Shown here: piece after piece, positions 54,449 to 63,796 of the stretch
Position numbering within the stretch: position 1 is the stretch's first letter
How the letters are laid out: every line of letters begins with the position of its first letter
Notes under the pieces: generated by a model
Told to the model about the DNA's origin: nothing
Seen by the model: only the letters and a program-made list of their open reading frames with translations
Database searches by the model: none
Position numbers and translations under genes: made by a program
Source of the DNA: Zeimonas sediminis
GTDB lineage: Bacteria; Pseudomonadota; Gammaproteobacteria; Burkholderiales; Burkholderiaceae_E
DNA length: 64,000 nt
Direction of reading: 5' to 3'
NCBI RefSeq assembly: GCF_023721795.1
Contig: NZ_JAMQYE010000001.1
Span: forward strand, 3,187,604-3,251,603

Positions 54449-55249
54449 ATGGCAGCCGACATCCTAGAGAAGATCGTCGCGGTCAAGCGCGACGAAGTGG
54501 CCGCCGCCTCGCGCGTGCGCCCGCTGGCCGGGATCCGCGCAGCGGCCGAGGCGGCCGGCGCTGCGCTGCCGGTGCGCGGCTTCGAGCGGGCGCTGCGCGC
54601 GAAGATCGCGGCCGGCCGCGCCGCGGTGATCGCCGAGATCAAGAAGGCCAGCCCCAGCAAGGGCGTGCTGCGCGAGGACTTCGATCCGCCGGCGATCGCC
54701 GCGAGCTACGAGCGCGGCGGCGCGGCCTGTCTGTCGGTGCTGACCGACGAGCAGTTCTTCAAGGGCTCGATGGCCTACCTGCGCGCGGCGCGCGCCGCCT
54801 GCTCGCTGCCGGTGCTGCGCAAGGACTTCATCGTCGACGCCTACCAGGTGTGGGAGGCGCGGGCCAACGGCGCGGACTGCATCCTGCTGATCGCGGCCTG
54901 CTTGTCCGACGCGCAGATGGCCGAGTTCGAGGCGATCGCGCAGGCGCTCGAGATGGACGTGCTGGTCGAGGTGCACGACGGTGCCGAGCTGGACCGGGCG
55001 CTCGCGCTGAAGACGCCGCTCGTCGGCATCAACAACCGGAACCTGCGCAGCTTCGAGGTCTCGCTCGACACCACGGTCGGCCTGCTCGACCGGATCCCGG
55101 CCGACCGGCTGGTGGTGACCGAGAGCGGCATCCTGGCGCCGGCCGACGTCGCGCGGATGCGCAGCGCCGGCGTGAACGCCTTCCTGGTCGGCGAGGCCTT
55201 CATGCGCGCCCCCGAGCCGGGGCAGGCGCTGGCCGGGCTGTTCGCCTGA
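54449..55249 (+). CDS. trpC: Indole-3-glycerol phosphate synthase
   Basis: A 266-residue TIM-barrel enzyme forming indole-3-glycerol phosphate. It begins [20 protein letters not shown] and contains [21 protein letters not shown] with the catalytic Lys, [37 protein letters not shown] and [15 protein letters not shown]. Stand-alone TrpC without a fused TrpF, as usual in Burkholderiales. It ends 13 bp from the convergent M61 peptidase gene; trpF, trpB and trpA are not in this window. Confidence 0.97.
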   Translation: MAADILEKIVAVKRDEVAAASRVRPLAGIRAAAEAAGAALPVRGFERALRAKIAAGRAAVIAEIKKASPSKGVLREDFDPPAIAASYERGGAACLSVLTDEQFFKGSMAYLRAARAACSLPVLRKDFIVDAYQVWEARANGADCILLIAACLSDAQMAEFEAIAQALEMDVLVEVHDGAELDRALALKTPLVGINNRNLRSFEVSLDTTVGLLDRIPADRLVVTESGILAPADVARMRSAGVNAFLVGEAFMRAPEPGQALAGLFA

Positions 55250-55261
55250 CCGCCTCCTGCC

Positions 55262-57157
55262 CTACCGCTGGCGCCGGCGGCTCGTGCCGCTAGGCTCGCC
55301 GGCCAGCCAGCCCGACAGCAGCCGGCGGGCAGCCGCGCCGGCCTTCGGGTCGGCGCTGAGCACCGCCTCGGTCGGCGCGGCAGGCGCAGGGCGCAACTCG
55401 AACTCGCGCAGCTCGTCGCGCCGGAAGGCGTGCACCCTGAGCGGCGCGCCGGCCTCGCGGCGCTCGAACAGCGCCTTCAGCGCGCGCTCGTCGGCGATCC
55501 GCAGGCCGTCGAGCGCCACCAGCGTGTCGCCGGCAGACAGGCCGGCCCGGTGCGCGGGGCCGCCGAGCAGCACCTGCGAGAGCTGCACCGCGCCGTCGCG
55601 CATCGCGAGCTTGGCGCCGATCGTCGCGCCGGCGTGGTCGGCGGCGCGCATCGCCACGCCGATGCCCAGCTTCTTCAGCAGCGACGAGATCGGCAACTCG
55701 GCCGTGTCCTCGGTCCAGGCGCGGATCTCGCGGTCGAGCCTGAGCCCCGTCGCCTCGGCGAGCAGCGCTGGAAAGCCGTCCTCGGGCAGGCCGCTTCGCT
55801 CGCCCGGCGGTTTCGAGAAGAAGTCCCGTCCGTAGCGCTGCCAGAGCAGCCGCATCACGTCGTCGAGCGAGCGGCGGCCGTTCGTGCGCGCACGGATCGC
55901 GAGGTCCAGGCACAGCGCGACCAGCGCGCCCTTGGCGTAGTAGCTGACGATCGCGTTCGGCGAATTCTCGTCCTGCCGGTAGTACTTGGTCCAGGCGTCG
56001 AAGCTGGACTCCGCCACGCTCTGAGCCAGTCGGCCCGGCCCGCGCATCACCGACGAGATCGTGCCGGAGAGCAGCTTCAGGTAGGCGGCCGAGTCGATCG
56101 CGCCCGATCGCGCCAGCATCAGGTCGTCGTAGTACGAGGTGAAGCCCTCGAAGATCCACAGCAGCCGGGTGTAGTTCTCGCGCTCCAGGTCGTACCCGGC
56201 GAAGGCCTGCGGCTTGATCCGCTTGACGTGCCAGGTGTGGAAGTACTCGTGGCTGCACAGCCCGAGGAAGGACCGGTAGCCGTCGGGCACGCCCGCCATG
56301 CCGGTGTGGGGCAGGTCGGCGCGGCGGCAGATCAGCGCGGTGCTCGACCGGTGCTCGAGCCCGCCGTAGCCGTCGCCGACCGCCATGACCTGGAACAGGT
56401 AGCGATCGACCGGCGCGCGGCGGCGCCCGGGGTCGAACAGCGCGATCTGCGCGCTGCAGATCGCTTTCAGGTCGCGCGCGAGCCGCCCCGTGTCGGTGTC
56501 GTGCAGGCCGGTGATCGCGACGTCGTGCGCGGCGCCGCCCGCTTCGAAGGAGGCGATGTCGAAGCGCCCCATCTCGACCGGGTGGTCGATCAGCTCGTCG
56601 TAGTCGGCGGCCAGGTAGCGGCCGAAGCCCCAGCGCTTCGCGCCCGCCTCGGGCAGGGTGGTGGCCACCCGCCAGCCGGCGAAAGCGCGGCCCTGCGGCG
56701 GGTCGATCACCACCTCGCAGGGCTCGTGCTCGCGGCCGGCCACGCGCAGGAACACGCTCGTGCCGTTGAAGAAGCCGTGCGTGCGGTCCAGGTGCGCGCC
56801 GCGCACCGAGAGATCCCACGCGTAGACCAGGTAGCGCACGGTGAGCGGGCCGCCGCAGCGCGCCGCCTGCCAGGTGTGCTTGTCGAGCTTGCCCAGGCCC
56901 ACCGGCCGGCCCCGGCACTGCGCCTCGATCCGCACGACGTGCCGGGCGAACTCGCGGATCATGTAGCTGCCCGGGATCCAGGCGGGCAGCGCCAGCCGCT
57001 GCCCGTCGGGGTCGGGGTCGGCGATCGTCAGCTCCACGCCGAACAGGTGGGCGTCGGGGTCGGAAGGCCGGATCCGGTAGGCGATCCCGGGCCGCGCCGG
57101 CGCGCGCGAGGCGCGCGGCGCTCCCGCCCGCCGGGCGGCGTTCTTGCTCTGGGGCAT
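55262..57157 (-). CDS. M61 family metallopeptidase with PDZ domain
   Basis: A 631-residue protein of the glycyl aminopeptidase (M61) family. The N-terminal beta domain starts near residue 24 (IAYRIRPSDPDAHLFGVELTI). The zinc site is HEYFH near 302, with the downstream Glu in WIFEGFTSYYDDLML, which gives HExxH-E. A PDZ domain (about 480-590) includes GGPAHRAGLSAGDTLVALDGLRI. No signal peptide is seen, which suggests a cytoplasmic enzyme; N-terminal residues 1-22 are Arg/Ala-rich and may be an extension. Substrate unknown. Confidence 0.9.
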   Translation of the reverse strand: MPQSKNAARRAGAPRASRAPARPGIAYRIRPSDPDAHLFGVELTIADPDPDGQRLALPAWIPGSYMIREFARHVVRIEAQCRGRPVGLGKLDKHTWQAARCGGPLTVRYLVYAWDLSVRGAHLDRTHGFFNGTSVFLRVAGREHEPCEVVIDPPQGRAFAGWRVATTLPEAGAKRWGFGRYLAADYDELIDHPVEMGRFDIASFEAGGAAHDVAITGLHDTDTGRLARDLKAICSAQIALFDPGRRRAPVDRYLFQVMAVGDGYGGLEHRSSTALICRRADLPHTGMAGVPDGYRSFLGLCSHEYFHTWHVKRIKPQAFAGYDLERENYTRLLWIFEGFTSYYDDLMLARSGAIDSAAYLKLLSGTISSVMRGPGRLAQSVAESSFDAWTKYYRQDENSPNAIVSYYAKGALVALCLDLAIRARTNGRRSLDDVMRLLWQRYGRDFFSKPPGERSGLPEDGFPALLAEATGLRLDREIRAWTEDTAELPISSLLKKLGIGVAMRAADHAGATIGAKLAMRDGAVQLSQVLLGGPAHRAGLSAGDTLVALDGLRIADERALKALFERREAGAPLRVHAFRRDELREFELRPAPAAPTEAVLSADPKAGAAARRLLSGWLAGEPSGTSRRRQR

Positions 57158-57179
57158 CGTGGCTCCGGGGCTCGCGGGC

Positions 57180-58175
57180 TCAGCGGTTCACGTCGACGAC
57201 GATCCGGCCGCGCACCTTGCCGGCCAGCACGTCGCCGGCCGCGCCGAGCGCGTCGGCCAGCCCGATCGTCGTGGTCATCGCGGCAAGACGGTCGCGGTCG
57301 AGTTCGCGCGCCAGGTTCGCCCAGGCGGTCTCGCGTTCCCCGCGCGGGCACATCACCGAGTCGACACCGATCAGCCTGACGCCGCGCAGGATGAACGGTG
57401 CGACCGAGGCGGGGAAATCCATGCCCTGAGCCAGCCCGCAGGCCGCGACCGTGCCGCGGTAGCGGGTCTGGGCGCAGGCATTGGCGAGCGTGTGCGAGCC
57501 CACCGCGTCGACGACGCCCGCCCAGCGCTCGCGCTGCAGCGGCTTGCCGGGCTCGGACAGCGCCTTGCGCTCGACGATGTCGGCGGCCCCGAGCGACTTC
57601 AGGTAGTCGGCCTCCTCGGGGCGGCCGGTCGAGGCCACCACCCTGAAGCCGCGCGCGGCCAGGATCGCGATCGCCACGCTGCCCACGCCGCCGGCCGCGC
57701 CGGTGACCAGCACCTCGCCCTGATCGGGCTTCACGCCTTCGCGCTCGAGCGCCATCGCGCACAGCATCGCGGTGTAGCCGGCGGTGCCGATCGCCATCGC
57801 CTGGGCAGGGCCCAGGCCGTCGGGCAGGCGCACCAGCCAGTCGCCCTTCAGCCTCGCTTTCTGCGACAGGCAGCCCCAGTGGGTCTCGCCGACACCCCAG
57901 CCGTTCAGGATCACCGCGTCGCCGGCCTTCCAGCGCGGGTCGTCGCTGGACTCGACGATGCCGGCGCCATCGATCCCGGGCACCATCGGCCACTTCCTGA
58001 CGACCGGCGATCGGTTCGTGATTGCCAGGCCGTCCTTGTAGTTCAGAGTGGAGTGGGAGATCCGGACGACGACGTTGCCGTCGGCCGCGTGCTCGCCGAG
58101 CGCCGCGTCGTCGAGCTCGCGCAGGCTGGCTCGAAAGCCGGGCGCGTCGTTTTCGAGGAACAGGGATCGATGCAT
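57180..58175 (-). CDS. MDR-family acrylyl-CoA reductase-like quinone oxidoreductase
   Basis: A 331-residue medium-chain dehydrogenase/reductase of the YhdH/AcuI type. The N-terminal catalytic domain reads ISHSTLNYKDGLAITNRSPVVR and MVPGIDGAGIVESSDDP. The nucleotide-binding site is VLVTGAAGGVGSVAIAILAARG. No zinc-binding cysteines are present. AcuI/YhdH reduces acrylyl-CoA to propionyl-CoA with NADPH; sequence alone does not prove that substrate. It lies 22 bp from the M61 gene in the same direction. Confidence 0.88.
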   Translation of the reverse strand: MHRSLFLENDAPGFRASLRELDDAALGEHAADGNVVVRISHSTLNYKDGLAITNRSPVVRKWPMVPGIDGAGIVESSDDPRWKAGDAVILNGWGVGETHWGCLSQKARLKGDWLVRLPDGLGPAQAMAIGTAGYTAMLCAMALEREGVKPDQGEVLVTGAAGGVGSVAIAILAARGFRVVASTGRPEEADYLKSLGAADIVERKALSEPGKPLQRERWAGVVDAVGSHTLANACAQTRYRGTVAACGLAQGMDFPASVAPFILRGVRLIGVDSVMCPRGERETAWANLARELDRDRLAAMTTTIGLADALGAAGDVLAGKVRGRIVVDVNR

Positions 58176-58315
58176 CGAGGGCTCCTTGCTTGGGATGCTG
58201 CGCGTTCGGGCTAGATCTTAACGGCGCAGCGGCCGATGCAGCGGGCGCATCCGTTTCCGCGCCCCGCCTGTTCTCTAGGATATGTTCTGTTCGGCAATCC
58301 CGACCCGAGGTGAAG

Positions 58316-59428
58316 ATGAGTTTCCTGCCACGATTCCGGCATCGCGCGACCGGGCCGTCCGAGCGAGCGGCAGGTCGGCCCGCGCTCGCGGCGTGCGCCG
58401 CGGCCGCGCTCATGCTGGCCGGCTGCGGCGGCTCCACGTCGGGGGACTATCAGCCGCCCCCGCCGCCCGTCGTCTGCAGCGCCACCGGCGGCGGCGGCGG
58501 CGGCTTCGCGCTGGGCGTTTGCGCGAAAGACGTCGCATCGGTTTTCCAGCCGGTCGAGACCGTGGTCGCGCCGAGCGACGCGCCGTCGTACGCGCTCGCG
58601 CTGACCTTCCCGCCTACGCTGCCGGCAGGGCTGACCATCTCGGTGGACTTCACCTCGGCCGACCAGACACCGCTCGGCACGCGCGACACCGTCGGCGAGC
58701 TGCGCGGCGTGGCCTACGAGGACGACGCAGATGCGGCGACGGATCCCGACAACCTGGCGCTGACTGCACCCTACACCGCGCTGATCGACTTCCGCAGGGC
58801 GTGGCTGTACGACCAGGCCCTGCCCGATGGCACGAACGCGCAACAGACGATGAGCTACGCCGGCTTCGGCGTCTGGGAGCGCTTCGGCACCGCGAGCTCC
58901 GACGACGGCTATTTCGGGAGTTGGTACGCGGGCGGGTCGTCGGCAATCCTGACGACCAACTGGCCGATCGGCGCCCGCAGCTACACCGGCCTGGCGGTCG
59001 GCGTGATCAGCCCGTCGAACGCGGCGAGCGCCGGGGCGCTGCCCCAGCCTCGCAGCTACGGCTTCAGCGCCACGGTCGCGATCGACGTCGACGCCACCGG
59101 CAAGATCCTCGAGAGCAGTCGCATTTTCGACCTGAAGATCGCGACCGGCGGTACCGGAACCAATCTGACGATCGCAGGCGTGCCGCTCGACCCTATCGCC
59201 TTCGTATGGGGGGCATCGAATTTCCAGGGCCAGCCTGTGAGCGGCACGCTGCTCGGCACCGGTGGCACGGACCCCGACTCCAACGGCCTGTTCGAGGCGA
59301 GCTACTACGGCTCGAGCGAAGCCTCGGGCGAGGCGGGATCGGAAGTGGCCGGCCGCTTCCGCTTCGAAACCGGCAACGGTCTGCGCGCGGTCGGCGCGTT
59401 CGGCGCGGTGCGCGTGCCGGGGCCCTGA
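58316..59428 (+). CDS. Surface-type lipoprotein with transferrin-binding-protein-like barrel
   Basis: A 370-residue lipoprotein. The signal ends in the lipobox LAGC (Cys37), followed by GGSTSGDYQPPPPP, a flexible proline linker, then a poly-Gly stretch. The remainder is beta-rich with repeating aromatic/Gly pairs. The C-terminal GRFRFETGNGLRAVGAFGAVR resembles the last strands of TbpB/HphA-type barrels (Slam-dependent surface lipoproteins). The ligand cannot be told; no TbpA or Slam gene is nearby. The ATG at 58316 follows GAGGTGAAG. The gene is divergent from the MDR gene over 140 bp. Confidence 0.75.
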   Translation: MSFLPRFRHRATGPSERAAGRPALAACAAAALMLAGCGGSTSGDYQPPPPPVVCSATGGGGGGFALGVCAKDVASVFQPVETVVAPSDAPSYALALTFPPTLPAGLTISVDFTSADQTPLGTRDTVGELRGVAYEDDADAATDPDNLALTAPYTALIDFRRAWLYDQALPDGTNAQQTMSYAGFGVWERFGTASSDDGYFGSWYAGGSSAILTTNWPIGARSYTGLAVGVISPSNAASAGALPQPRSYGFSATVAIDVDATGKILESSRIFDLKIATGGTGTNLTIAGVPLDPIAFVWGASNFQGQPVSGTLLGTGGTDPDSNGLFEASYYGSSEASGEAGSEVAGRFRFETGNGLRAVGAFGAVRVPGP

Positions 59429-59443
59429 ATCGCCTTCGTGAGG

Positions 59444-59457
59444 GCTTCGGCCGAAGC
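59444..59457. terminator. 14-bp palindrome between convergent genes
   Basis: GCTTCGGCCGAAGC is a perfect dyad exactly in the 28-bp gap between the lipoprotein stop and the PH-like gene stop, well placed for a bidirectional terminator, though without T-runs. Confidence 0.4.
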
Positions 59458-59888
59458 TAGCGCTGGCCCGTCGCCGAGCGGGCGTCCTGCACGCGCTCGC
59501 GAAGCGCCTCGATGAAGGCTTCGCGCTTGCGCGGCGAGACCAGCTGGACGCGCCCCGCGTGGACGATCCTGACCCTGCGCAGCGACAGGGCAGGGGCCGC
59601 CCAGGCGCTGCGGCTGGGCTCGACCGACGTGACGTCGGCATAGGCGATCCGCTGGCGGAAGGCCCCGCTGCGGATCAGCAGGTGGGTCGAGGCGAGCGTG
59701 TAGGTGCAGGGGTAGCCGAAGATCGCGCCCAACGCGGCAAGCAGGGCCAGCATCGCCAGGCCGGACAGGGTCTCGCGCGGCGATTCCGGGTACGCGGAGA
59801 TCGCGTCGACGAGCAGGAATCCCGGCGCGAGCGCCACCGCGGCGACGAGCCAGGCGTCGACCCGCGACCGGTAGACGACGTCGGCCAA
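59457..59888 (-). CDS. PH-domain-like membrane protein
   Basis: A 143-residue protein. Two hydrophobic segments lie near residues 11-31 and 38-60, followed by a beta-rich domain. LLIRSGAFRQRIAYADVTSVEPSRS is typical of bacterial PH-like (YdbS/YdbT, bPH) domains. The start is TTG at 59888, preceded by the ribosome site GGGAG five bases upstream, and the coding frame breaks down above it. It sits 23 bp after paaK on the same strand. Function unknown. Confidence 0.75.
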   Translation of the reverse strand: MADVVYRSRVDAWLVAAVALAPGFLLVDAISAYPESPRETLSGLAMLALLAALGAIFGYPCTYTLASTHLLIRSGAFRQRIAYADVTSVEPSRSAWAAPALSLRRVRIVHAGRVQLVSPRKREAFIEALRERVQDARSATGQR

Positions 59889-59911
59889 GGGAGCTCCCGC
59901 CAGCCGCCGCG

Positions 59912-61252
59912 TCAGCCCTTCGGTCGCTTGTCGATCACCCGCTTGGCCTTGCCGATCGATCGTTCGACCGCGCCCGGCGGCTCGACGATCACCTTCACCG
60001 ACACGCCGATGTAGGACTTGATCGCGTGCTCGAGCGCGGCGGCAGCCCCGACGGCCGCCGAGCGGTCGTGGTGCTCGCCGGCCTTGAGCTCGACCCGCAC
60101 CGTCAGCGTGTCCATCGGGCCTTCCCGGTTCAGCTCGCACACGTAGTGCGGCGCCAGGTTCGGCCGCTGCAGGATCAGCTCCTCGATCTGCGACGGGAAC
60201 ACGTTGACGCCGCGGATGATCATCATGTCGTCGGAACGGCCGGTGATCTTCTGCATCCGCCGCATCGTGCGCGCGGTGCCCGGCAGCAGCCGGGTCAGGT
60301 CGCGCGTGCGGTAGCGGACGATCGGCAGCGCCTCCTTGGTCAGCGAGGTGAAGACGAGCTCGCCGAACTCGCCGTCGGGCAGCACGCGGCCGGTCTCCGG
60401 ATCGATCACCTCTGGATAGAAATGGTCCTCCCAGATCGTCGGGCCGTCCTTGGTCTCCACGCACTCGTTGGCCACACCCGGGCCCATCACCTCGGACAGC
60501 CCGTAGATGTCGACCGCGTCGATCGCGAGCCGCTTCTCGATCTCGGCCCGCATCTCGTTGGTCCAGGGCTCGGCGCCGAAGATGCCGATGCGCAGGCTCG
60601 CCTCGCGCGGATCCAGACCTTGCCGCTCGAACTCGTCGGCGATCGCCAGCATGTAGCTCGGCGTGACCATGATGACGTCGGGCCGGAAGTCGGCGATCAG
60701 CTGCACCTGCCGCTCGGTCTGCCCGCCTCCGAAGGGCACCACGGTGAGGCCCAGGCGCTCGGCGCCGTAGTGCGCGCCCAGCCCGCCGGTGAACAGGCCG
60801 TAGCCGTAGCTGACGTGCACCATGTCGCCCGGGCGCGCGCCGGCCGCGCGGATCGACCTTGCGACCAGGTTCGCCCAGGTGTCGATGTCCTTCTGCGTGT
60901 AGCCGACCACGGTCGGCTTGCCTGTCGTGCCGCTCGACGCGTGGATCCGGACCACCTTGTCGCGCGGCACCGCGAACATCCCGAACGGGTAGGTGTCGCG
61001 CAGGTCGCCCTTCGTGGTGAACGGGAAGCGGCCCAGGTCGTCCAGGGTCTTCAGGTCGTCCGGGTGCACGCCGGCCGCCTCGAAACGGGCGCGGTAGTGC
61101 GGGACGCTGTCCCAGGCGTGGCGAAGCGTCTGGCGCAGCCGCTCGAGCTGAAGCGCCCTCAGCTCGTCGATGCTCGCGTTCTCGATCGGCTCGAGAGGAA
61201 AGCCGCCGGCCGACAGTCGAACGCTCGATCCGGGGGAAGCCTGCTTCGTCAT
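59912..61252 (-). CDS. paaK: Phenylacetate-CoA ligase
   Basis: A 446-residue ANL-superfamily ligase activating phenylacetate to its CoA thioester, the first step of aerobic hybrid phenylacetate catabolism. The phosphate loop IHASSGTTGKPTVVGYT is near residue 103, followed by GLFTGGLGAHYGAERLG, IFGAEPWTNEMR, then IYGLSEVMGPGVANEC and GRSDDMMIIRGVNVFPSQIEE. It overlaps paaI by 4 nt. The oxygenase genes paaABCDE are not in this window. Confidence 0.96.
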   Translation of the reverse strand: MTKQASPGSSVRLSAGGFPLEPIENASIDELRALQLERLRQTLRHAWDSVPHYRARFEAAGVHPDDLKTLDDLGRFPFTTKGDLRDTYPFGMFAVPRDKVVRIHASSGTTGKPTVVGYTQKDIDTWANLVARSIRAAGARPGDMVHVSYGYGLFTGGLGAHYGAERLGLTVVPFGGGQTERQVQLIADFRPDVIMVTPSYMLAIADEFERQGLDPREASLRIGIFGAEPWTNEMRAEIEKRLAIDAVDIYGLSEVMGPGVANECVETKDGPTIWEDHFYPEVIDPETGRVLPDGEFGELVFTSLTKEALPIVRYRTRDLTRLLPGTARTMRRMQKITGRSDDMMIIRGVNVFPSQIEELILQRPNLAPHYVCELNREGPMDTLTVRVELKAGEHHDRSAAVGAAAALEHAIKSYIGVSVKVIVEPPGAVERSIGKAKRVIDKRPKG

Positions 61253-61749
61253 TTCGTCTCCTCGAAGAACTGGCCTTTGATCGTGGCCGACTTGCCGCGA
61301 AAGAGCGCGATCAGCTTGCCGTCCTGGTCGCGAACGCTGATGTCGTAGACGCCGTGTCGACCGGCGAGGTGCCGTTCGACGCCCTCGGCGGTCAGCACGT
61401 CGCCGTCGTGCGCGGGTGCCAGGAAGTCGATCGAACAGCCGGCGGCCACCGCGCGCTGGTTGTGGCTGTTGCAGGCGAAGGCGAAAGTGGTGTCTGCCAG
61501 CAGGAAGATGTAGCCGCCGTGGCAGATCCCGTGGCCGTTTGTGAGTTCGGGGCGTACCTTCAGCCGCATTCGCGCCCGGCCCGGCCCGATTTCGAGCAGC
61601 TCGATGCCGAGGTGTCGCGAAGCGCGGTCGTCGGCCATCATCAGGCGGCCGACCTCGCGGGCGCGGGCTTCGGCGCCCGGGCCCGCGTCGGCGCGCTCGC
61701 GCGCCCCTGGGTCGGCGCCCTCGGCCCGGCCGGCTTCGGAAGCGTTCAT
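61249..61749 (-). CDS. paaI: Hydroxyphenylacetyl-CoA thioesterase PaaI
   Basis: A 166-residue hotdog-fold thioesterase that rescues CoA from dead-end intermediates of the phenylacetate pathway. Conserved segments are TNGHGICHGGYIFLLADTTFAFACN, with catalytic Asp in LADTTFA, and GCSIDFLAPAHDGDVL. A 33-residue Gly/Ala/Glu/Arg-rich N-terminal extension precedes the domain; the ATG at 61749 is supported by a ribosome site (GAGGAGACC), and MM at 37-38 is an alternative start. It overlaps paaK by 4 nt. Confidence 0.93.
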   Translation of the reverse strand: MNASEAGRAEGADPGARERADAGPGAEARAREVGRLMMADDRASRHLGIELLEIGPGRARMRLKVRPELTNGHGICHGGYIFLLADTTFAFACNSHNQRAVAAGCSIDFLAPAHDGDVLTAEGVERHLAGRHGVYDISVRDQDGKLIALFRGKSATIKGQFFEETK

Positions 61750-61793
61750 TCGGGTCTCCTCGTGTTGCAGGGGGCCGACCGTCTCCCGGCGGT

Positions 61794-62582
61794 TCAGCGC
61801 CCGGTGAAGACCGGCTTGCGCTTCTGCAGGAAGGCGTTCACGCCCTCGGCGTAGTCCTGCGAGGCGCCGAGTTCCCGTTGCAGGTCGCGTTCCAGGTCCA
61901 GCGCCTGGTCCAGCGTGTTCGTCTGCGCGGCGCCGATCGTGCGCTTGATCGCCGCCAGTGCGCGGGTCGGCATCGCGGCGAGCCGGGCCGCCAGTCCCTC
62001 GACTTCGGCGTCGAGCGCCTCGTCGTCGACGCATTTCCAGATCAGCCCCCACTGCTCGGCGCGCTCGGCGCTCAGCCGTTCGCCCAGCATCGCCAGTGCC
62101 ATCGCGCGAGCGTGCCCCACCCGCTGCGGCAGCAGCCAGGTGCTGCCCGAATCGGGCACCAGTCCGATGTTCACGAAGGCCTGCAGGAAGGAGGCGCTGC
62201 GCCCGGCCACGACGATGTCGCAGGCCAGCGCCAGGCTCGCGCCCGCGCCGGCCGCGATGCCGGAGACCCGCGCGACGATCGGCTTGGGCAGCGCCCGCAG
62301 GCGCCGGATCAGCGGGTTGAAGTTCTGCTCGATCAGCTCGCCCAGATCGGTCATGTTCCCCGGCTCGAAGGACAGGTCGGCCAGGTCCTGGCCCGCGCAG
62401 AAGGCGCGCCCGGCGCCGGTCAGCAGCACTGCCCGGATCGCGTCGTCGCTCTCCACGCGGTCCATCGCGTCGCGCAGGTGCGCGTGCATCGTGCGCGAGA
62501 AGGCATTGAGCTTGTCGGGCCGGTCGAGCGTGATCCGCGCGATGCCGGCATCGACGTCCAGGCGTACGGTCCTGGCTTCCAT
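61794..62582 (-). CDS. paaG: 2-(1,2-epoxy-1,2-dihydrophenyl)acetyl-CoA isomerase PaaG
   Basis: A 262-residue crotonase-fold enzyme. [14 protein letters not shown] near 62 and [24 protein letters not shown] near 110 form the oxyanion hole. [19 protein letters not shown] near 140 includes the Asp expected in PaaG in place of the hydratase Glu pair. It rearranges the ring epoxide to the oxepin and also isomerises a later double bond. The start ATG at 62580-62582 is set by homology and by GGAGACACC. It lies 44 bp before paaI and is divergent from the enoyl-CoA hydratase gene. Confidence 0.9.
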   Translation of the reverse strand: MEARTVRLDVDAGIARITLDRPDKLNAFSRTMHAHLRDAMDRVESDDAIRAVLLTGAGRAFCAGQDLADLSFEPGNMTDLGELIEQNFNPLIRRLRALPKPIVARVSGIAAGAGASLALACDIVVAGRSASFLQAFVNIGLVPDSGSTWLLPQRVGHARAMALAMLGERLSAERAEQWGLIWKCVDDEALDAEVEGLAARLAAMPTRALAAIKRTIGAAQTNTLDQALDLERDLQRELGASQDYAEGVNAFLQKRKPVFTGR

Positions 62583-62630
62583 GGTGTCTCCTTCGGGGTC
62601 TCTGTATGTCTTGCGTCGCGGCGCGCGGGC

Positions 62631-62652
62631 GCCCGCGCGGCGCCGCGCGGGC
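62631..62652. promoter_or_regulatory. 22-bp perfect palindrome between paaG and the hydratase gene
   Basis: An exact dyad centred at 62641/62642 (half-site GCCCGCGCGGC) overlaps an 18-bp dyad at 62622-62639. It lies in the 170-bp divergent region of two fatty-acyl/phenylacetate genes. It could be a regulator site or a hairpin-forming sequence; high GC raises the chance of coincidence. Confidence 0.4.
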
Positions 62653-62752
62653 CGCATCGGTGCCGCACGGTTCGAACCGGTGCCGCCATGGACGCAGTTT
62701 AGCCGGACTCGGCATGGCAGAATCGATCCGACACCTTCCAGGAGACAAGCGA

Positions 62753-63529
62753 ATGTCCGACCCGATGATCCTCGTCGAGACCCGCGATCGCGTGGGCCTG
62801 ATCCGACTGAACCGCCCCAAGCAGCTCAACGCGCTGAACGACGCGCTGATGGACGAACTGGGCGCCGCGCTGCTCGCCTTCGACGCCGACGACGGCATCG
62901 GCTGCATCGTGATCACCGGCAACGAGAAGGCCTTCGCCGCCGGCGCCGACATCGGCGCGATGGCGAAATGGGACTACATGGACGTCTACCGCACCGAGTA
63001 CATCACCCGGAACTGGGAGACGATTCGCCGGATCCGCAAGCCGGTGGTGGCCGCAGTGGCCGGCTACGCGCTGGGCGGCGGGTGCGAACTGGCGATGATG
63101 TGCGACATCGTGATCGCGGCCGACACGGCCAAGTTCGGCCAGCCCGAAATCAAGCTCGGGGTGATCCCCGGCGCCGGCGGCACGCAGCGCCTGCCGCGTG
63201 CCGTTTCCAAGGCCAAGGCGATGGACCTCTGCCTGACGGGCCGCATGATGGACGCCGCCGAGGCCGAGCGTGCCGGCCTGGTCTCGCGGGTCGTGCCGGC
63301 CGAGCGGCTGCTCGACGAAGCGATCGAGGCCGCCACGATCATCGCGTCGTACTCTCTGCCCTCGGTGATGATCGCCAAGGAGGCGATCAACCGGGCCTGG
63401 GAGACCACGCTGTCCGAAGGCATCCTGTTCGAGCGGCGGGTCTTCCACTCGCTGTTCGCGACCGAGGACCAGAAGGAGGGCATGGCGGCCTTCGTCGAGA
63501 AGCGCAAGCCGGCGTTCCGGCATCGCTGA
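62753..63529 (+). CDS. Enoyl-CoA hydratase (PaaF-like)
   Basis: A 258-residue crotonase. [21 protein letters not shown] and [21 protein letters not shown] give the oxyanion hole; the two catalytic glutamates are visible (Glu in GGCELAM and Glu in [21 protein letters not shown]). It hydrates trans-2-enoyl-CoA and is the natural partner of paaG (2,3-dehydroadipyl-CoA hydratase, PaaF), but could be a general beta-oxidation enzyme. The ATG at 62753 follows CAGGAGACAAGCGA. Confidence 0.92.
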   Translation: MSDPMILVETRDRVGLIRLNRPKQLNALNDALMDELGAALLAFDADDGIGCIVITGNEKAFAAGADIGAMAKWDYMDVYRTEYITRNWETIRRIRKPVVAAVAGYALGGGCELAMMCDIVIAADTAKFGQPEIKLGVIPGAGGTQRLPRAVSKAKAMDLCLTGRMMDAAEAERAGLVSRVVPAERLLDEAIEAATIIASYSLPSVMIAKEAINRAWETTLSEGILFERRVFHSLFATEDQKEGMAAFVEKRKPAFRHR

Positions 63530-63532
63530 CCC

Positions 63533-63551
63533 GGCCGGGCTCAGCCCGGCC
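63533..63551 (+). terminator. Hairpin after the enoyl-CoA hydratase gene
   Basis: GGCCGGGC (63533-63540) and GCCCGGCC (63544-63551) form an 8-bp stem with a TCA loop 4 bp after the stop codon. A GC-rich tail replaces a U-run, so termination efficiency is uncertain. Confidence 0.45.
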
Positions 63552-63648
63552 CTGCCCGGCGCAGCTCCCCGGGCCGGCTCGCGCGGCTTCCGGCGGCTCG
63601 CTACGGCCCGGCGGGAACCGGCAGGCCGGCGCTTCGCGGTGGCCCGAT

Positions 63649-63677
63649 TTGCACCGAAGCAATCGCTCTGCTAGAGT
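63649..63677 (+). promoter_or_regulatory. Upstream rrn-region promoter
   Basis: TTGCAC (63649-63654) and TAGAGT (63672-63677) with a 17-bp spacer. It lies about 220 bp upstream of the stronger rrn promoter. It could be a tandem rRNA promoter or drive a short structured RNA (63690-63800). Confidence 0.5.
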
Positions 63678-63733
63678 TCGCCCCCTTTCGGCACCCCGGC
63701 AGCTCGAACGGCCGGCGGGGAGACGAAAGCGAA

Positions 63734-63796
63734 GCAGCCCGAAAGGGCTGCGGGAAGCGGGCAGAAGGGCCCGCGGGACGCCCAGGCCGAAAGGCC
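63734..63796 (+). ncRNA. Cluster of three hairpins, two with GAAA tetraloops
   Basis: GCAGCCC-GAAA-GGGCTGC (63734-63751), GCGGGC/GCCCGC (63757-63774) and GGCC-GAAA-GGCC (63785-63796) follow in a row, with no reading frame of note. The pattern implies a structured RNA, either the 5' leader of a long rRNA precursor or an independent small RNA. No named family is recognised. Confidence 0.35.
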
